From the NCBI GenBank assembly GCA_966212235.1, contig CBIHPP010000022.1, positions 62,001 through 126,000 on the forward strand: 64,000 bases of DNA, in the 5' to 3' direction. Of this stretch, positions 24,016 to 33,597 are shown piece by piece; the stretch's first letter is position 1; each line of letters begins with the position of its first letter. The notes beneath the pieces are model-generated. The model had not been told where the DNA came from. It ran no database searches and saw only the letters and a list, made by a program, of their open reading frames with translations. Origin of the DNA: Niastella sp966212235 (GTDB lineage Bacteria; Bacteroidota; Bacteroidia; Chitinophagales; Chitinophagaceae). The position numbers and the translations under genes were made by a program.

Positions 24016-25293
24016 ATGAACCTGGTTGCAGAATTACAATGGCGGGGTATGATACAGGACATTATGCCCGGTACACAAGAACAGTTGAGCAAAGAAATGA
24101 CCACCGGCTATATCGGCTTCGACCCCACTTCGGATAGTCTTCATATTGGTAGCCTGGTACCCATCCTGTTACTGGTACACATGCAAAAGGCCGGACATAA
24201 ACCCATTGCCCTTGTTGGCGGCGCCACCGGTATGATCGGCGACCCTTCGGGTAAAAGCGAGGAAAGGAATTTATTAAGTGAAGAACAGCTGCAGATAAAC
24301 CTGAACGGGATCAAAAAGCAACTGGAGCAGTTCCTCGACTTCGATGCCGCCAAACCCAATGCGGCTGAAATGGCCAATAACTACGACTGGTTCAAGAACA
24401 TTTCGTTCATTGAATTCCTGCGCGACGCGGGCAAGCATATTACCGTCAATTACATGATGGCCAAGGACAGTGTAAAAAAACGGATTGAAGGCGATACCGG
24501 CATCAGTTATACCGAATTTGCTTACCAGCTGATGCAGGGCTACGATTTTTACTGGCTGTACAAAAACAAAAATTGCAAGCTGCAAATGGGCGGCAGCGAT
24601 CAATGGGGCAACATTACCACTGGCACCGAGCTGGTACGCCGCAAAGCCGGCGGGGAAGCCTTTGCGCTCACCTGCCCACTGCTTACCAAGGCCGACGGCG
24701 GTAAATTCGGCAAAAGTGAACAGGGCAATGTATGGCTGGCGGCTGATAAAACATCGCCCTACCTTTTTTACCAGTTCTGGCTAAAAGCAACAGACGCAGA
24801 TGCCGAAAAATGGATCAAAATATTTACGTTCCTGACCAAAGAAACCATTGACCAATTAATAGAAGAACACCGTAAAAATGAGTCGGCCCGCCTGTTGCAA
24901 AAAGCACTGGCGAAGGAAGTGACCATCTTTGTGCATGGGGAAGAAGAATATTTGAAAGCGGTAGAAACCTCCGGGAAACTGTTCCAACAGCAAAACGCGC
25001 CCGCAGAATCGCTGAGCCTGGCCGACCTGGAAGGGATGACCGGCGTAACGAAATTCGATTATGAACTGGCGAAAGTGCAGGGTGGCGTTGATATCGTTAC
25101 TTTTCTGGCCGAAACAAAAATATTCCCCAGCAAAGGCGATGCCCGCAAAATGGTACAGGGCGGCGGCGTTAGTATCAACCGCAAAAAAGTAGAGAATATA
25201 CAATTAACCGTTGATCCCTCTTTACTGCTGCATGGCCAGTACGTGCTGATCCAAAAGGGAAAGAATAATTATTTTCTGGTGAAAGCGGTTTAA
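24016..25293 (+). CDS. tyrS: Tyrosyl-tRNA synthetase
   Basis: The product has 425 residues, typical of bacterial TyrRS. The Rossmann catalytic core has the HIGH-type motif DSLHIGSLVP, tyrosine-pocket residues around QLMQGYDFYWLY and QMGGSDQWGNI, and the KMSKS-type motif KFGKSEQ. The C-terminal ~70 residues are an S4-like RNA-binding domain (FPSKGDARKMVQGGGVSINRK). It charges tRNA-Tyr in the cytoplasm. It stands alone, converging on the aminotransferase-like gene. Confidence 0.98.
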   Translation: MNLVAELQWRGMIQDIMPGTQEQLSKEMTTGYIGFDPTSDSLHIGSLVPILLLVHMQKAGHKPIALVGGATGMIGDPSGKSEERNLLSEEQLQINLNGIKKQLEQFLDFDAAKPNAAEMANNYDWFKNISFIEFLRDAGKHITVNYMMAKDSVKKRIEGDTGISYTEFAYQLMQGYDFYWLYKNKNCKLQMGGSDQWGNITTGTELVRRKAGGEAFALTCPLLTKADGGKFGKSEQGNVWLAADKTSPYLFYQFWLKATDADAEKWIKIFTFLTKETIDQLIEEHRKNESARLLQKALAKEVTIFVHGEEEYLKAVETSGKLFQQQNAPAESLSLADLEGMTGVTKFDYELAKVQGGVDIVTFLAETKIFPSKGDARKMVQGGGVSINRKKVENIQLTVDPSLLLHGQYVLIQKGKNNYFLVKAV

Positions 25294-25303
25294 CAATTGG
25301 CTT

Positions 25304-26602
25304 TTACGGTCGCTTTGCATAATCAGCGAGGCCTTCCACAAATACATCCAATTGCCTCGTTGTCGTGTATACGTTGGGGGTAATGCGAATGCCCCTGAAA
25401 TTTTCGTGTACGATGCCGGAAACATGCACCCGGTAGTTATTCATTAAAAACAACTCCAGGTCAGCCGGTTTTTTGTTGGGCAGGTCAACCAGACCGATGC
25501 CACAACCAAAACCAGGTTTTTGGGAGGTGCCGAACCGGATCCCCGGGATGTCTTTCACCTTGTTCATCCAGTAATTTTTAAGAAAGAACAGCCGCTGTTC
25601 TTTGCGTTGCGCGCCAATCATTTCGTAAAATTCGATGGCTTTACCAATCGCCTGTTCAATAAAGAAAGGCCGGGTGCCCAGGTGTTCAAACTTGCGAATG
25701 TCATCTGCCTGCGCATCGGGGGCGGCAAATAACGGGTACAGGTTTTTGATCTTTTCTTTTTTTACATACAGGAACCCGGTACCAATGCAGGCGCTGAGCC
25801 ATTTATGCAGGCTGGTGCCAAAATAATCGGCCCCCAGTTCAGGAATGGTGAAGGGAAAATGAGCAAAACTATGGGCGCCATCCACCAGTACCTCAATCCC
25901 TTTTTGATGAGCGGCATCGGCAATTTTGCGAACGGGTATAATTTGACCGTTCCAGTTGATGACATGAGTAACATGCACCAGTTTGGTTTTGGCGGTAAAA
26001 GCCTGACTATAACTTTTTACCAGGTAATCGGTGTCTTCGCTGGGTAGATCCAGGTTCACCCAAACCAGCTTGATACCGTCGCGGAGTTCACGTTGTTTCC
26101 AGGCATTGATCATATTGGGATAATCCTGTTTGGAGAGCACCACCTCGTCGCCCGCTTTCAAGGGCAGTCCGAAGATGACGGTCCCCAGGGCTTCACATGT
26201 ATTACGTTGAATAGCAAGTTCTTCGGAATTACAGCCCGCCACCAGGGCCAGGTTCCGGCGAAGGGGTTCACGCCCCTGCTCCAGTATGCGCCACATATAA
26301 TAGCTGGGCGCTTCATTGCTCATGTCGAAATAGCGTTTCATGGCATCCTGAACGGTTATCGGGGAGGGCGCCACGCCGCCATTGTTTAAATTAATGAAGT
26401 TGGGCGCACATGCGTAGGATTGTTGAATATAGTGCCAGAAATCCTCATCGGAAGCCAGTTGTTCGGGTGTTTTGTCACTGGCTGTTTCCAGGGCGCGATG
26501 CAGGTTACGGCTCCATACCGGCTGGGTAAAAGCCGACAATAATGTTCCGGCGGAGAGGGCTTTACAGGTTTGTAAAAAGGAGCGGCGGTTAAATGCTGTC
26601 AT
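25304..26602 (-). CDS. Tat-exported class V aminotransferase-fold PLP enzyme
   Basis: The product has 432 residues. The N-terminus MTAFNRRSFLQTCKALSAG is a twin-arginine signal, so the folded, cofactor-loaded enzyme is exported. The fold-type I core has LNNGGVAPSP, VLVDGAHSFAHFPF (PLP-ring Asp) and TSLHKWLSACIGTGFLYV, where Lys is the Schiff-base residue. It resembles isopenicillin-N epimerase/cysteine-desulfurase-like proteins. A sulfur or amino-acid substrate cannot be fixed from sequence. It converges on tyrS with a 10-bp gap and has no obvious operon partner. Confidence 0.85.
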   Translation of the reverse strand: MTAFNRRSFLQTCKALSAGTLLSAFTQPVWSRNLHRALETASDKTPEQLASDEDFWHYIQQSYACAPNFINLNNGGVAPSPITVQDAMKRYFDMSNEAPSYYMWRILEQGREPLRRNLALVAGCNSEELAIQRNTCEALGTVIFGLPLKAGDEVVLSKQDYPNMINAWKQRELRDGIKLVWVNLDLPSEDTDYLVKSYSQAFTAKTKLVHVTHVINWNGQIIPVRKIADAAHQKGIEVLVDGAHSFAHFPFTIPELGADYFGTSLHKWLSACIGTGFLYVKKEKIKNLYPLFAAPDAQADDIRKFEHLGTRPFFIEQAIGKAIEFYEMIGAQRKEQRLFFLKNYWMNKVKDIPGIRFGTSQKPGFGCGIGLVDLPNKKPADLELFLMNNYRVHVSGIVHENFRGIRITPNVYTTTRQLDVFVEGLADYAKRP

Positions 26603-26704
26603 GTGACTTTTTTTTAGATAAGGGTCAATGAGTTATTCAAAAAATGCATGCGTTACCAGGAAAAACATTTTCAAGGGAAAAATAATGAATTATTGTCATT
26701 TTCA

Positions 26705-26736
26705 TTTGGGGAAAAGGATAGAAGCCCTTACTTTTG
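26705..26736 (+). promoter_or_regulatory. Promoter of tRNA-Gln
   Basis: TTTG (26705-26708), 20 nt, then TACTTTTG (26729-26736) is a full match to the Bacteroidota consensus. The tRNA begins 26 bp downstream. With the terminator behind the tRNA this is a complete minimal transcription unit. Confidence 0.8.
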
Positions 26737-26762
26737 CACTCCTTTCGATGGTGCTTATGCAC

Positions 26763-26833
26763 TGCCCGATAGTATAATGGTAGTACAACTGATTTTGGTT
26801 CAGTTTGTCTTGGTTCGAATCCAGGTCGGGCAA
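26763..26833 (+). tRNA. tRNA-Gln (TTG anticodon)
   Basis: Acceptor TGCCCGA / TCGGGCA, anticodon stem ACTGA / TCAGT, loop TTTTGGT (anticodon TTG) and T-arm TTGGTTCGAATCCAG give a full cloverleaf with discriminator A. Confidence 0.95.
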
Positions 26834-26839
26834 CAAGAA

Positions 26840-26870
26840 CCCTCCGATAAATCGGGGGGCTTTTTATTTT
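26840..26870 (+). terminator. Rho-independent terminator of tRNA-Gln
   Basis: CCCTCCGA / TCGGGGGG pair over 8 bp (one G-U) with a TAAA loop and are followed by CTTTTTATTTTT. It lies just after the tRNA. Confidence 0.85.
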
Positions 26871-26884
26871 TCGGCATTGAGCAC

Positions 26885-27472
26885 TTATTTTATCATACTA
26901 CATATAAGGAATGCGATCCAATAAAGAGGAATAGTCAATATACCATAAAACCCCAAATAATATCCAGGCTGTAACAATTTTTCATAGACGGCGACCTCCC
27001 CTGGTGTTGACCCAACATGCATCAGGGACCGCGAGGCCAGATCTTCTTTCCTGGATACCAATCCGAAAATAAAAGACAATATACCAGGTAGGATTGTCAA
27101 CAAAAACGAAAACACCAACACTTTCCTATTGACCGGATGATGAAATAACACCATTACATTATACACACTCCAGCAAATCCAGAAAACGCACCAAATCACA
27201 ATATTTATAATGATCGCTTTAACGGTAGCAGGCGTTTCACAATCTACAAAATCGAGGGTACGCTGAAACAGGATTCCAGTAGTACATAACAATACTGCAA
27301 ACACGATTAAGAATACCTGGAATGCTCTTTTATTTTCGGTTAACAGGTATCCAATGAAATGGTCTTTATCAAAAAATAACAAAAGGGCAAATGTGATTAT
27401 ACTTCCTGCAATAATGAATACTATCTTTTTTATTGAAAATCCCTTCATTTTGTAATTTAATGTTAGCATCAT
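26885..27472 (-). CDS. Hypothetical membrane protein
   Basis: I do not recognise this 195-residue protein. It has about five hydrophobic segments: residues ~13-32, 46-64, 85-107, 118-138 and a terminal one near 170-190. A glutamate/lysine-containing loop (RKEDLASRSLMHVG) lies before the last span. The start could be the ATG at 27472 or 27448. It is flanked by the tRNA-Gln terminator and a divergent gap to the NmrA-like gene, with no partner suggesting a role. The composition and the length of the frame support a real gene. Confidence 0.65.
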   Translation of the reverse strand: MMLTLNYKMKGFSIKKIVFIIAGSIITFALLLFFDKDHFIGYLLTENKRAFQVFLIVFAVLLCTTGILFQRTLDFVDCETPATVKAIIINIVIWCVFWICWSVYNVMVLFHHPVNRKVLVFSFLLTILPGILSFIFGLVSRKEDLASRSLMHVGSTPGEVAVYEKLLQPGYYLGFYGILTIPLYWIAFLICSMIK

Positions 27473-27529
27473 TTAAAATGCACCGAAAAATATAACATCT
27501 TTACCCTTTTTGCAATAGCCCCTACACCC

Positions 27530-28381
27530 CTATTTTGCCGTTACCTCCTCCCATACTCCTGTCGCCGCAGTACGTTTGACATAATCCACAAAATCGGTAG
27601 CCGGTCTGCCAAGCGCTTCTTCCACGCCGTGGGTAATACTTTCATTGCGGCCATCCAGCACTTCCGTAAAGAGATAGGTAACCAGCCAGATAAAATCAGC
27701 AGGCACGCTATACTCCTTAAGCATGGCCTTGTAATCCTCCATGGGAATTTGCTCGTACACGATCGTTCTGCCGGTTTCCCGGCCAATGGTGTCAATCGCT
27801 TCCCGGAAGGTAAACAGGCGCGGACCGGTTACTTCATACAATTTTTTGCTATGACCTGCCTGCGTAATCGCTGCTATCGCTACATCTGCAATGTCTTCCA
27901 CATCAATGAACGGTTCGGGCATATTGCCAACCGGCAAAGCCACATGACCGGCCACGATGGGGTCTAACATATATCCTTCACTGAAATTCTGGAAAAACCA
28001 ACTGGCACGTACGATCGTCCAGTCGATGTCTGTTGCCATGACTATTTTTTCACATTCCTGCGCTTCCGCCTCTCCCCTGCCCGACAACAACACCAGCTTT
28101 TTCACGCCGCTGTCGACTGCTATTTTGGTAAAGGCGCGGATTCTATCCACTGCACCCGGCATAGCGATGTCTGGGAAATACGACACATAAATGGTATGTA
28201 TATCCCTGATGGCTTTTTTCCAGGTTGATTGATCTTCCCAGTCAAAAGGCCGGTCCCCGCTCCTTGAGCCAATGTATACCGGCCATTCCAGTTGTTGTAA
28301 TTTGGTGACGATGCGGCTGCCTGTTTTGCCTTTGCCGCCTATTACCAATGTGTTTGCTTTGTTGTTTTGTTTTGCGTTCAT
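27530..28381 (-). CDS. NmrA-like NAD(P)-binding protein
   Basis: The product has 283 residues. The N-terminal Rossmann fold has NTLVIGGKGKTGSRIVTKL (dinucleotide-binding glycine motif) and VYIGSRSGDRPFDW. Further blocks are SGVKKLVLLSGRGEAEA and WTIVRASWFFQNFSEGY. It belongs to the atypical short-chain dehydrogenase group close to NmrA and quinone-oxidoreductase-like YtfG proteins, which sense or use NAD(P)H. The active-site Tyr-X3-Lys is not evident, so it may be a sensor rather than an enzyme. It appears to be monocistronic. Confidence 0.85.
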   Translation of the reverse strand: MNAKQNNKANTLVIGGKGKTGSRIVTKLQQLEWPVYIGSRSGDRPFDWEDQSTWKKAIRDIHTIYVSYFPDIAMPGAVDRIRAFTKIAVDSGVKKLVLLSGRGEAEAQECEKIVMATDIDWTIVRASWFFQNFSEGYMLDPIVAGHVALPVGNMPEPFIDVEDIADVAIAAITQAGHSKKLYEVTGPRLFTFREAIDTIGRETGRTIVYEQIPMEDYKAMLKEYSVPADFIWLVTYLFTEVLDGRNESITHGVEEALGRPATDFVDYVKRTAATGVWEEVTAK

Positions 28382-28498
28382 AGTTTCTAATTTTTATCAA
28401 AACTATGACGGCCAGGAGAGCAGAAATAGAACAAAACCGACACGGGGCCGAAACAAAAACCCGCTGTATGTACAGCGGGCTAATAATTTGTTATTGTA

Positions 28499-28972
28499 TT
28501 AACTTTCTTTCCATATCACGTATCCCGTTTTTTCAACGGTCAGTGAATATTTTAATTTCTCCAATACGGTATTGATGTCACCTGGGATCCATTCATCCAG
28601 CTGATCAAAATCGGGTTCAAAAAGAACCACCCATTTCGGCTGATCATCCAACAACCGGTGCAGCAACTTCTCCAGCGAAACGTCCCCTTCTTCTTCCATA
28701 TAACCCAGTAGGGTTGACTGGTAAATATCCACCCCGGAACCGTCAATAAAAATGGGCTGCCAGGCAGCCACGCTCTGGTAGTCCGCCGGCATCCTTCCTA
28801 TACCGGTAGGCGGGTGTAGCTTCATTTTTTTCAGCTTGAAATCAGGGCTAATATAACACTCCGGGTCACCTTGCGGATATTGCACCCCGCCCCATTCAAA
28901 CATAAAAGTATGGAATGAAAAAGCCGACAGGTCTGTTTCTGCAGGTAAATAAATTACAAATGCGGCTTCCAT
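28499..28972 (-). CDS. Hypothetical protein, 157 residues
   Basis: I cannot name a family. From the ATG at 28972 (MEAAFVIYLPAETDLSAF) it encodes a soluble acidic protein with several tryptophans (FMFEWGGVQYPQGDPE, YQSVAAWQPIFIDG, KWVVLFEPDFDQLDEW). It has no signal peptide or membrane span. A GTG at 29014 would add 14 hydrophobic residues and is less likely. It may act with nothing nearby; the gene before it is a beta-helix protein on the same strand and the gene after it is the NmrA-like gene. Confidence 0.65.
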   Translation of the reverse strand: MEAAFVIYLPAETDLSAFSFHTFMFEWGGVQYPQGDPECYISPDFKLKKMKLHPPTGIGRMPADYQSVAAWQPIFIDGSGVDIYQSTLLGYMEEEGDVSLEKLLHRLLDDQPKWVVLFEPDFDQLDEWIPGDINTVLEKLKYSLTVEKTGYVIWKES

Positions 28973-29042
28973 AGATTCTTTTTTTGCGGCCCCAATAATA
29001 ATCAAAAATAGCACGCCCTTACACTACCAAATGACTCAACCC

Positions 29043-31313
29043 CTACTCCCCATACAACTGACTTTGCGGTATCAGTTCTTTGGGAACAGAAGGACTTTGC
29101 CAGAAGAGGTAAAGGGACGAGCGGTCGTCACTGTTGAAGTATTCCAGCCGGATGGCATATTTTTTACCGGCTTCCAGGGCAATGGCGGGCGATGTATAGG
29201 TAGCGGTATAGTTATCGCGCCAGTGGTCGATGAGCAGTTTGTCGTTCACCCATAACCGCACGCCGCCGCCGGCTTCGGTAGAGAAGATATATTCTTCCGT
29301 AAACTGAGGTTGTATATAACCGGTAAAGCGGATGCTGTACCGCGTATCTTTAATTTTGTAATGCACGCCCGTAGCCAACCCGGGCAGGGGTATACGCCAC
29401 TCCGGGAAACTGATCAACGGATCTACCCGCACTTCCACGGAATCGCGTAAATCGGTTCCATTATAATAAGCCCCTTTCAATCCGGCCCCGGCGCCCCATA
29501 CATTGGGCGCAAATGATGCAATGCTTTTCTTACCCGCTTTGGTTATTATATACGCCGGGCCCTTCGCTGGTTGTACGCGGATCACTTCTTCACTGCCCGC
29601 ATTGGGCGCTATGGTCATTTCGCCGCGAATGTCGCACTGTATTACATCCAATCCTTTTAAGGCATTGCTGCTGGCATTCAGGATCGCACCTTTGGCGCCG
29701 CCTTTGATGGTACAGTTTCTCAACATCACCGGACGCGTGCCTTTCGCCGGTCCTTCAATCATGATGAATGGATACGGCACCTGACCGGCGCCATCGAGAA
29801 TCATATTTTCAATACGCACGCCATTTTCGCCGCCGGCGGCATGCTCTTCAAAAACACTGTTGTATACATAACCGCCGAGGTAGGTATAGTTGTTTACATA
29901 GGCGCCATGATTCACGCCCACTTTGCAATTATAAATGAGGGTTTGTTCCAGCACATGGTTCTTGCCATTGTTCTGCCAACTGCGGATACCACAATCGGAA
30001 TTATGCACGATGTTCCCTTTGAAGATCCAGGCCGACTCAATAGGCATTTCTTCCCAATCATAGGCAGCCGTCACCGTTTCCAGGCCTTGCTGACCAGCCA
30101 CCACGTTGCTGTCGCACCGGTTATCATCGCCCATGCTCAACACAAAACCATGCGTCCCGAAGGTGGGTGCGCCCTTGGTGTCGAGCGAGATGGCGCCGGC
30201 ATAATATTTCGGTGATGCCACCAGGTTATGCGTCCACACGGTGCGGTGCGTAGCATCGGGCAGGTCCCACCAGAAAGGCGCATCCATGCAATTGTAAGCG
30301 ATATTATGCATCATGGTAATGCCATGACTCACGTGCGGCACATAGGCATGGTTATCGATATCGCGCATCACACAGCCATCGACCACCGTCCCGTCGCTGC
30401 CATCATTACAATGATGAAAATGCAGCCCGTAGCGGCCAGGCACCTGTTCTTTCACGGCGGTGCCGCCCATGTCTTTACGCGGCCCCAGGTAGCGGAAGGC
30501 AACGTTTTGAATAATTTGCGGAACCGCAGAGCGGATAAAAATATGCGACTTGCCGGCAGCGGTTCCCTCAATACGCACATTGCGGGTGAGGTTGCCCACC
30601 TCAGCGGTCCACTGGTTGTTGATCAGCGGATGCGCCGTAGTCGCCGTATTCAGAGAAATGGTATTGCCTTTAATGGCCGTAATGGTCCGCAGGTCCGCGT
30701 TACGGGCTTCGTTAGTAGTAGGCGTTATAATCAGCTCATCCCCTACCTGCCAGCCGGCAGCATGCTGCACGGTAATAGTTGTGGCGCCGGCGGCGATAGC
30801 GCCAGTAGCGTTTGTCCACGCCGTTTTTCCCTTCCCCTGTAATTGCAACCAGCCGCTTTGCATCACCCACAGGCCGATATCACTGTCCAGCATATCCATA
30901 CCGCCGCCTTCAAAGTTGCTCTCTTTGATACCTGTAAAATGAATGGACTGGATGATGGCCGGTTTGGCGGACTGCATTAGCAGCACTCCGGTCACCAGCA
31001 TATTTTTTGTCGATTGAATAGAGACTGACTTTGCCGGATCAAAGATCAATGTACCGGCTATCTGCATCCCGGCAACGGACGCATTCACATCCGCAATCAC
31101 TGTATTGCCTGCAGCAATCACAGGCGCGTCATTCGCACCAGGGATGCGACCGCCCCAGGTAGCCGCATCGCTCCAGTTACCGCTGCGCACGCTTGAGATG
31201 GAACCGCTGAAAACAGTGACAGCCGGCGCACAGGAAATAACCGGCTCCGGGGGACGGTTAACGCCCACGATCATCAGCACAACATATAAAGCCAGTAGTT
31301 GAAACGATTGCAT
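29043..31313 (-). CDS. Secreted G8-domain, parallel beta-helix and PA14 protein
   Basis: The 756-residue protein has a signal/anchor segment (MQSFQLLALYVVLMIVGV). It then has a G8-like domain (SGNWSDAATWGGRIPGANDA with GNTVIADVNASVAGMQI), a right-handed beta-helix core rich in short turns (YGLHFHHCNDGSDGTV, HVSHGITMMHNIAYNCMDA), and a C-terminal PA14 domain (GLKGAYYNGTDL, IRFTGYIQPQFTEEYIF, RLWVNDKLLIDHWRDNY). The layout resembles CEMIP-like and polysaccharide-degrading surface proteins, so carbohydrate binding or cleavage outside the cell is likely. No lipobox is clear, and no T9SS tail is evident at the C-terminus, which ends in the PA14 domain. Confidence 0.82.
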   Translation of the reverse strand: MQSFQLLALYVVLMIVGVNRPPEPVISCAPAVTVFSGSISSVRSGNWSDAATWGGRIPGANDAPVIAAGNTVIADVNASVAGMQIAGTLIFDPAKSVSIQSTKNMLVTGVLLMQSAKPAIIQSIHFTGIKESNFEGGGMDMLDSDIGLWVMQSGWLQLQGKGKTAWTNATGAIAAGATTITVQHAAGWQVGDELIITPTTNEARNADLRTITAIKGNTISLNTATTAHPLINNQWTAEVGNLTRNVRIEGTAAGKSHIFIRSAVPQIIQNVAFRYLGPRKDMGGTAVKEQVPGRYGLHFHHCNDGSDGTVVDGCVMRDIDNHAYVPHVSHGITMMHNIAYNCMDAPFWWDLPDATHRTVWTHNLVASPKYYAGAISLDTKGAPTFGTHGFVLSMGDDNRCDSNVVAGQQGLETVTAAYDWEEMPIESAWIFKGNIVHNSDCGIRSWQNNGKNHVLEQTLIYNCKVGVNHGAYVNNYTYLGGYVYNSVFEEHAAGGENGVRIENMILDGAGQVPYPFIMIEGPAKGTRPVMLRNCTIKGGAKGAILNASSNALKGLDVIQCDIRGEMTIAPNAGSEEVIRVQPAKGPAYIITKAGKKSIASFAPNVWGAGAGLKGAYYNGTDLRDSVEVRVDPLISFPEWRIPLPGLATGVHYKIKDTRYSIRFTGYIQPQFTEEYIFSTEAGGGVRLWVNDKLLIDHWRDNYTATYTSPAIALEAGKKYAIRLEYFNSDDRSSLYLFWQSPSVPKELIPQSQLYGE

Positions 31314-31469
31314 ATAGGGGTATGACTACAAAGATACCTTTTTCACAGAATTGGTACAATGGGGCAAACACCTGACAGGTGTTATTTCCGTTTCAGGGTT
31401 CAATTCATCAGCTTCACCCCTTTTATCCCAAAATCCCCCACTTTAGACACCCATCTTTGAGACAAAAAG

Positions 31470-32396
31470 ATGCGAAAATTTTCTCTTGTGTACGGGCTGT
31501 TGACGCTATTGTCGTTCACCGTACCAAGCTGTAAGAAATCAGCCGAAGAACCCGTAACCACCTTCCATTTTTACGACTCTATGCAGGTAGCAGGCTACAA
31601 CCGCTCGTACCTGCTGAATTTGCCGCCAACGTATAATGACAGCAGTCATTTTTCGCTGGTGATAGCGCTGCACGGAACAGGCGGCAGCGCCAGCCAGATG
31701 GAGCGGGATTATAAGCTGACCGCCAAATCGAACAGTGCAGGTTTTGTAATCGTGTATCCCGAAGGTGTGCGCAGCGATGGCCGGTTAGGCATCCGGACCT
31801 GGAATGCAGGCACGTGCTGCGACTTTGCCATGGAGCATAACATTGATGATGTAGCATTTATCAGGCAGCTCATCCAAAAGCTGACGAGCACCTACAAGAT
31901 AAATCCAAAGAAGATATATGCCACCGGCATGAGCAATGGCGCCATGATGACGTACCGGCTCGGTTGTGAGTTGAGCCAACAGCTGGCGGCGATAGCCCCA
32001 GTAAGCGGCACGCTGCTTACGACGTAGCCATGTATACCCACGCGAGTGGTACCGGTGCAGCATATACATTCGGAGTTAGATACCAAGGTGCCGTATGCCG
32101 GCGGGTATGGATTGGCCAATTATTATTTTCCACCGGTTGACTCGGCCTTACAGGTATGGGCGCGAATTGACGGCTGTAACGCCGAGCCGCAGCTGGTAAT
32201 CGATGCTGCCCTGTACACGCAGACGCAATGGGTGAATTGCAGTGGCGGAACGGCCATACAACGCTATATAACAAAAGATGGCGGACATAGCTGGCCAGGC
32301 GGTCTGCCCGCAAGAGCGGCGGCGGATGAGCCTTCGGCTGCCTTTGATGCCACTGACCTTATTTGGGACTTCTTTCAACAGTATACATTACCATAA
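31470..32396 (+). pseudogene. CE1/PHB-depolymerase-like lipoprotein esterase with in-frame TAG
   Basis: One continuous frame of 309 codons is interrupted only by TAG at 32025-32027 (codon 186). Upstream are a lipobox (VPSC21), the oxyanion block ALHGTGGSAS, TWNAGTCCDF and the nucleophile in YATGMSNGAMM (Ser155). Downstream, still in the same frame, come the acid residue in HIHSELDTKVPYAGG and the catalytic His in DGGHSWPGG. The split separates the triad, so a product ending at the stop would be inactive. The frame has no shift or indel, so this is a recent nonsense mutation, a sequencing error, or read-through. It would be an exported feruloyl-esterase/PHB-depolymerase-like enzyme if translated fully. 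Confidence 0.85.
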
Positions 32397-32968
32397 AGGC
32401 GTATAACCATATCCTTTCTTATGAAAAAGCTGTCCAGTGCTGTGGACGGTTGAGGTTGGCCTTCTTCGTGCTGGAGAGGGCCGCCTTTTTTGATTGATAT
32501 ATAACCGGTATAACCCACCATTAACAGCCTCCAATCAGTGCATAAAACTGAGTTTCGCTTTTTTGGCAAAATCCAAAAATGCATTTCCTTCATTTACATT
32601 CCACTACATAGTTTCAATAAAAATATTAAAGCCAAATATGAATGAGCGTTACATTTACAACACAGAAAAGGCCTGGTAATTCATAACAACAGCAGAGACT
32701 AACGGTGATACTCCGCACCTGGTTTCATAAGTACCATGAAACGGAAATGTGAGCATCGATCATCATGATACAATCTTACTAAACTAAAAGACAATAGTAC
32801 CTGTTTTCGACGAACCATTTTATACAGCATGCATTGGCAACAATAGCTGCTACCCCTTTTTGATATCCCTGACCGTAAAAAAACTGTTAAAACCAATTAG
32901 CAAGAGAGGCCATTAGCCGGCGCGGCCCGGATCACTATACGTATCATTAATCATTAAACCGACTTCCC
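32397..32968. other. Intergenic region, no gene seen
   Basis: About 570 bp of AT-rich DNA contain no convincing reading frame. The 24-bp motif at 32804-32827 is shared with 62579-62603. A short inverted repeat GGCC with a GCC-rich partner lies near 32915-32935. The last ~30 bp form the A-rich leader of the HTH gene. Confidence 0.4.
32804..32827 (+). repeat. Motif shared with 62579-62603
   Basis: TTTTCGACGAACCATTT, then TATACAG, recurs at 62579-62603 with one mismatch and one inserted base. It lies 140 bp before the HTH gene start. The second copy lies ~57 bp before the 62660 gene. A regulatory site or a remnant of a dispersed repeat are both possible. Confidence 0.45.
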
Positions 32969-33382
32969 ATGCCTAACAAGAAAAAGTTAAAGAAGCATGT
33001 GGTATCAGCGATCAACGCTGCCAAAGATCTATTTGATCAAAACAAAGGCGACGACAACACGGCCAACCAGGTAGCGCTCACGTATGGGGTGAGCCGAAAT
33101 GTACTTCAAAAGACTTTCAAGGAAGAATTTGGCCTCGGTATCAGAGATTACCGGCTAAAAATGCGAATGGAATTATCTAAGAAATTATTAGCCGCCGGCA
33201 AAGATGCCAAGGAAGTATCCATCACATTACACTACAGTAATCCCAGTGCATTCAGCAATGCGTTCAAAAGGTATTTTAAAGTAACACCGAAAGAGATGTT
33301 CGACTTTACTGAAAACAAAGAAATAATTAAGCAACAAACCCCAGCGTATAACAAAGAGCACATAATCAATCAATCAGTATGA
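32969..33382 (+). CDS. AraC-type helix-turn-helix DNA-binding protein
   Basis: The 137-residue protein has a C-terminal two-HTH AraC/XylS-type domain: NQVALTYGVSRNVLQKTFKE and the second helix set VSITLHYSNPSAFSNAFKRY followed by FKVTPKEMFDF. There is no sensory N-terminal domain, only ~30 lysine-rich residues. It probably acts as a transcription regulator controlled by its level or by a partner. It stands before a plus-strand group of glycosyltransferase and redox genes that it may control; that is inference. Confidence 0.8.
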   Translation: MPNKKKLKKHVVSAINAAKDLFDQNKGDDNTANQVALTYGVSRNVLQKTFKEEFGLGIRDYRLKMRMELSKKLLAAGKDAKEVSITLHYSNPSAFSNAFKRYFKVTPKEMFDFTENKEIIKQQTPAYNKEHIINQSV

Positions 33383-33597
33383 AAGTTGTGCAAAGTATAA
33401 ATAAGTTGTGCGAACTATCAATAGAAAGTGTTAGGATTTCGCATATTCACGGTGTAGATTGCATTAACAAATGAATGATTGCTCCGGACCATTGTCCACC
33501 GGAAGATAACTAGAAGAAATAATCAACGACACATACTATTAACAATTACGACCATTCGATTGGACAGCCTTTTATTTATCTAAACAATAAATAGAGC

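Noticed and set aside
30228..30842. Large frames antisense to the G8/PA14 gene
   Set aside because: They are shadows of a GC-rich coding strand; the minus-strand frame carries clear domains.
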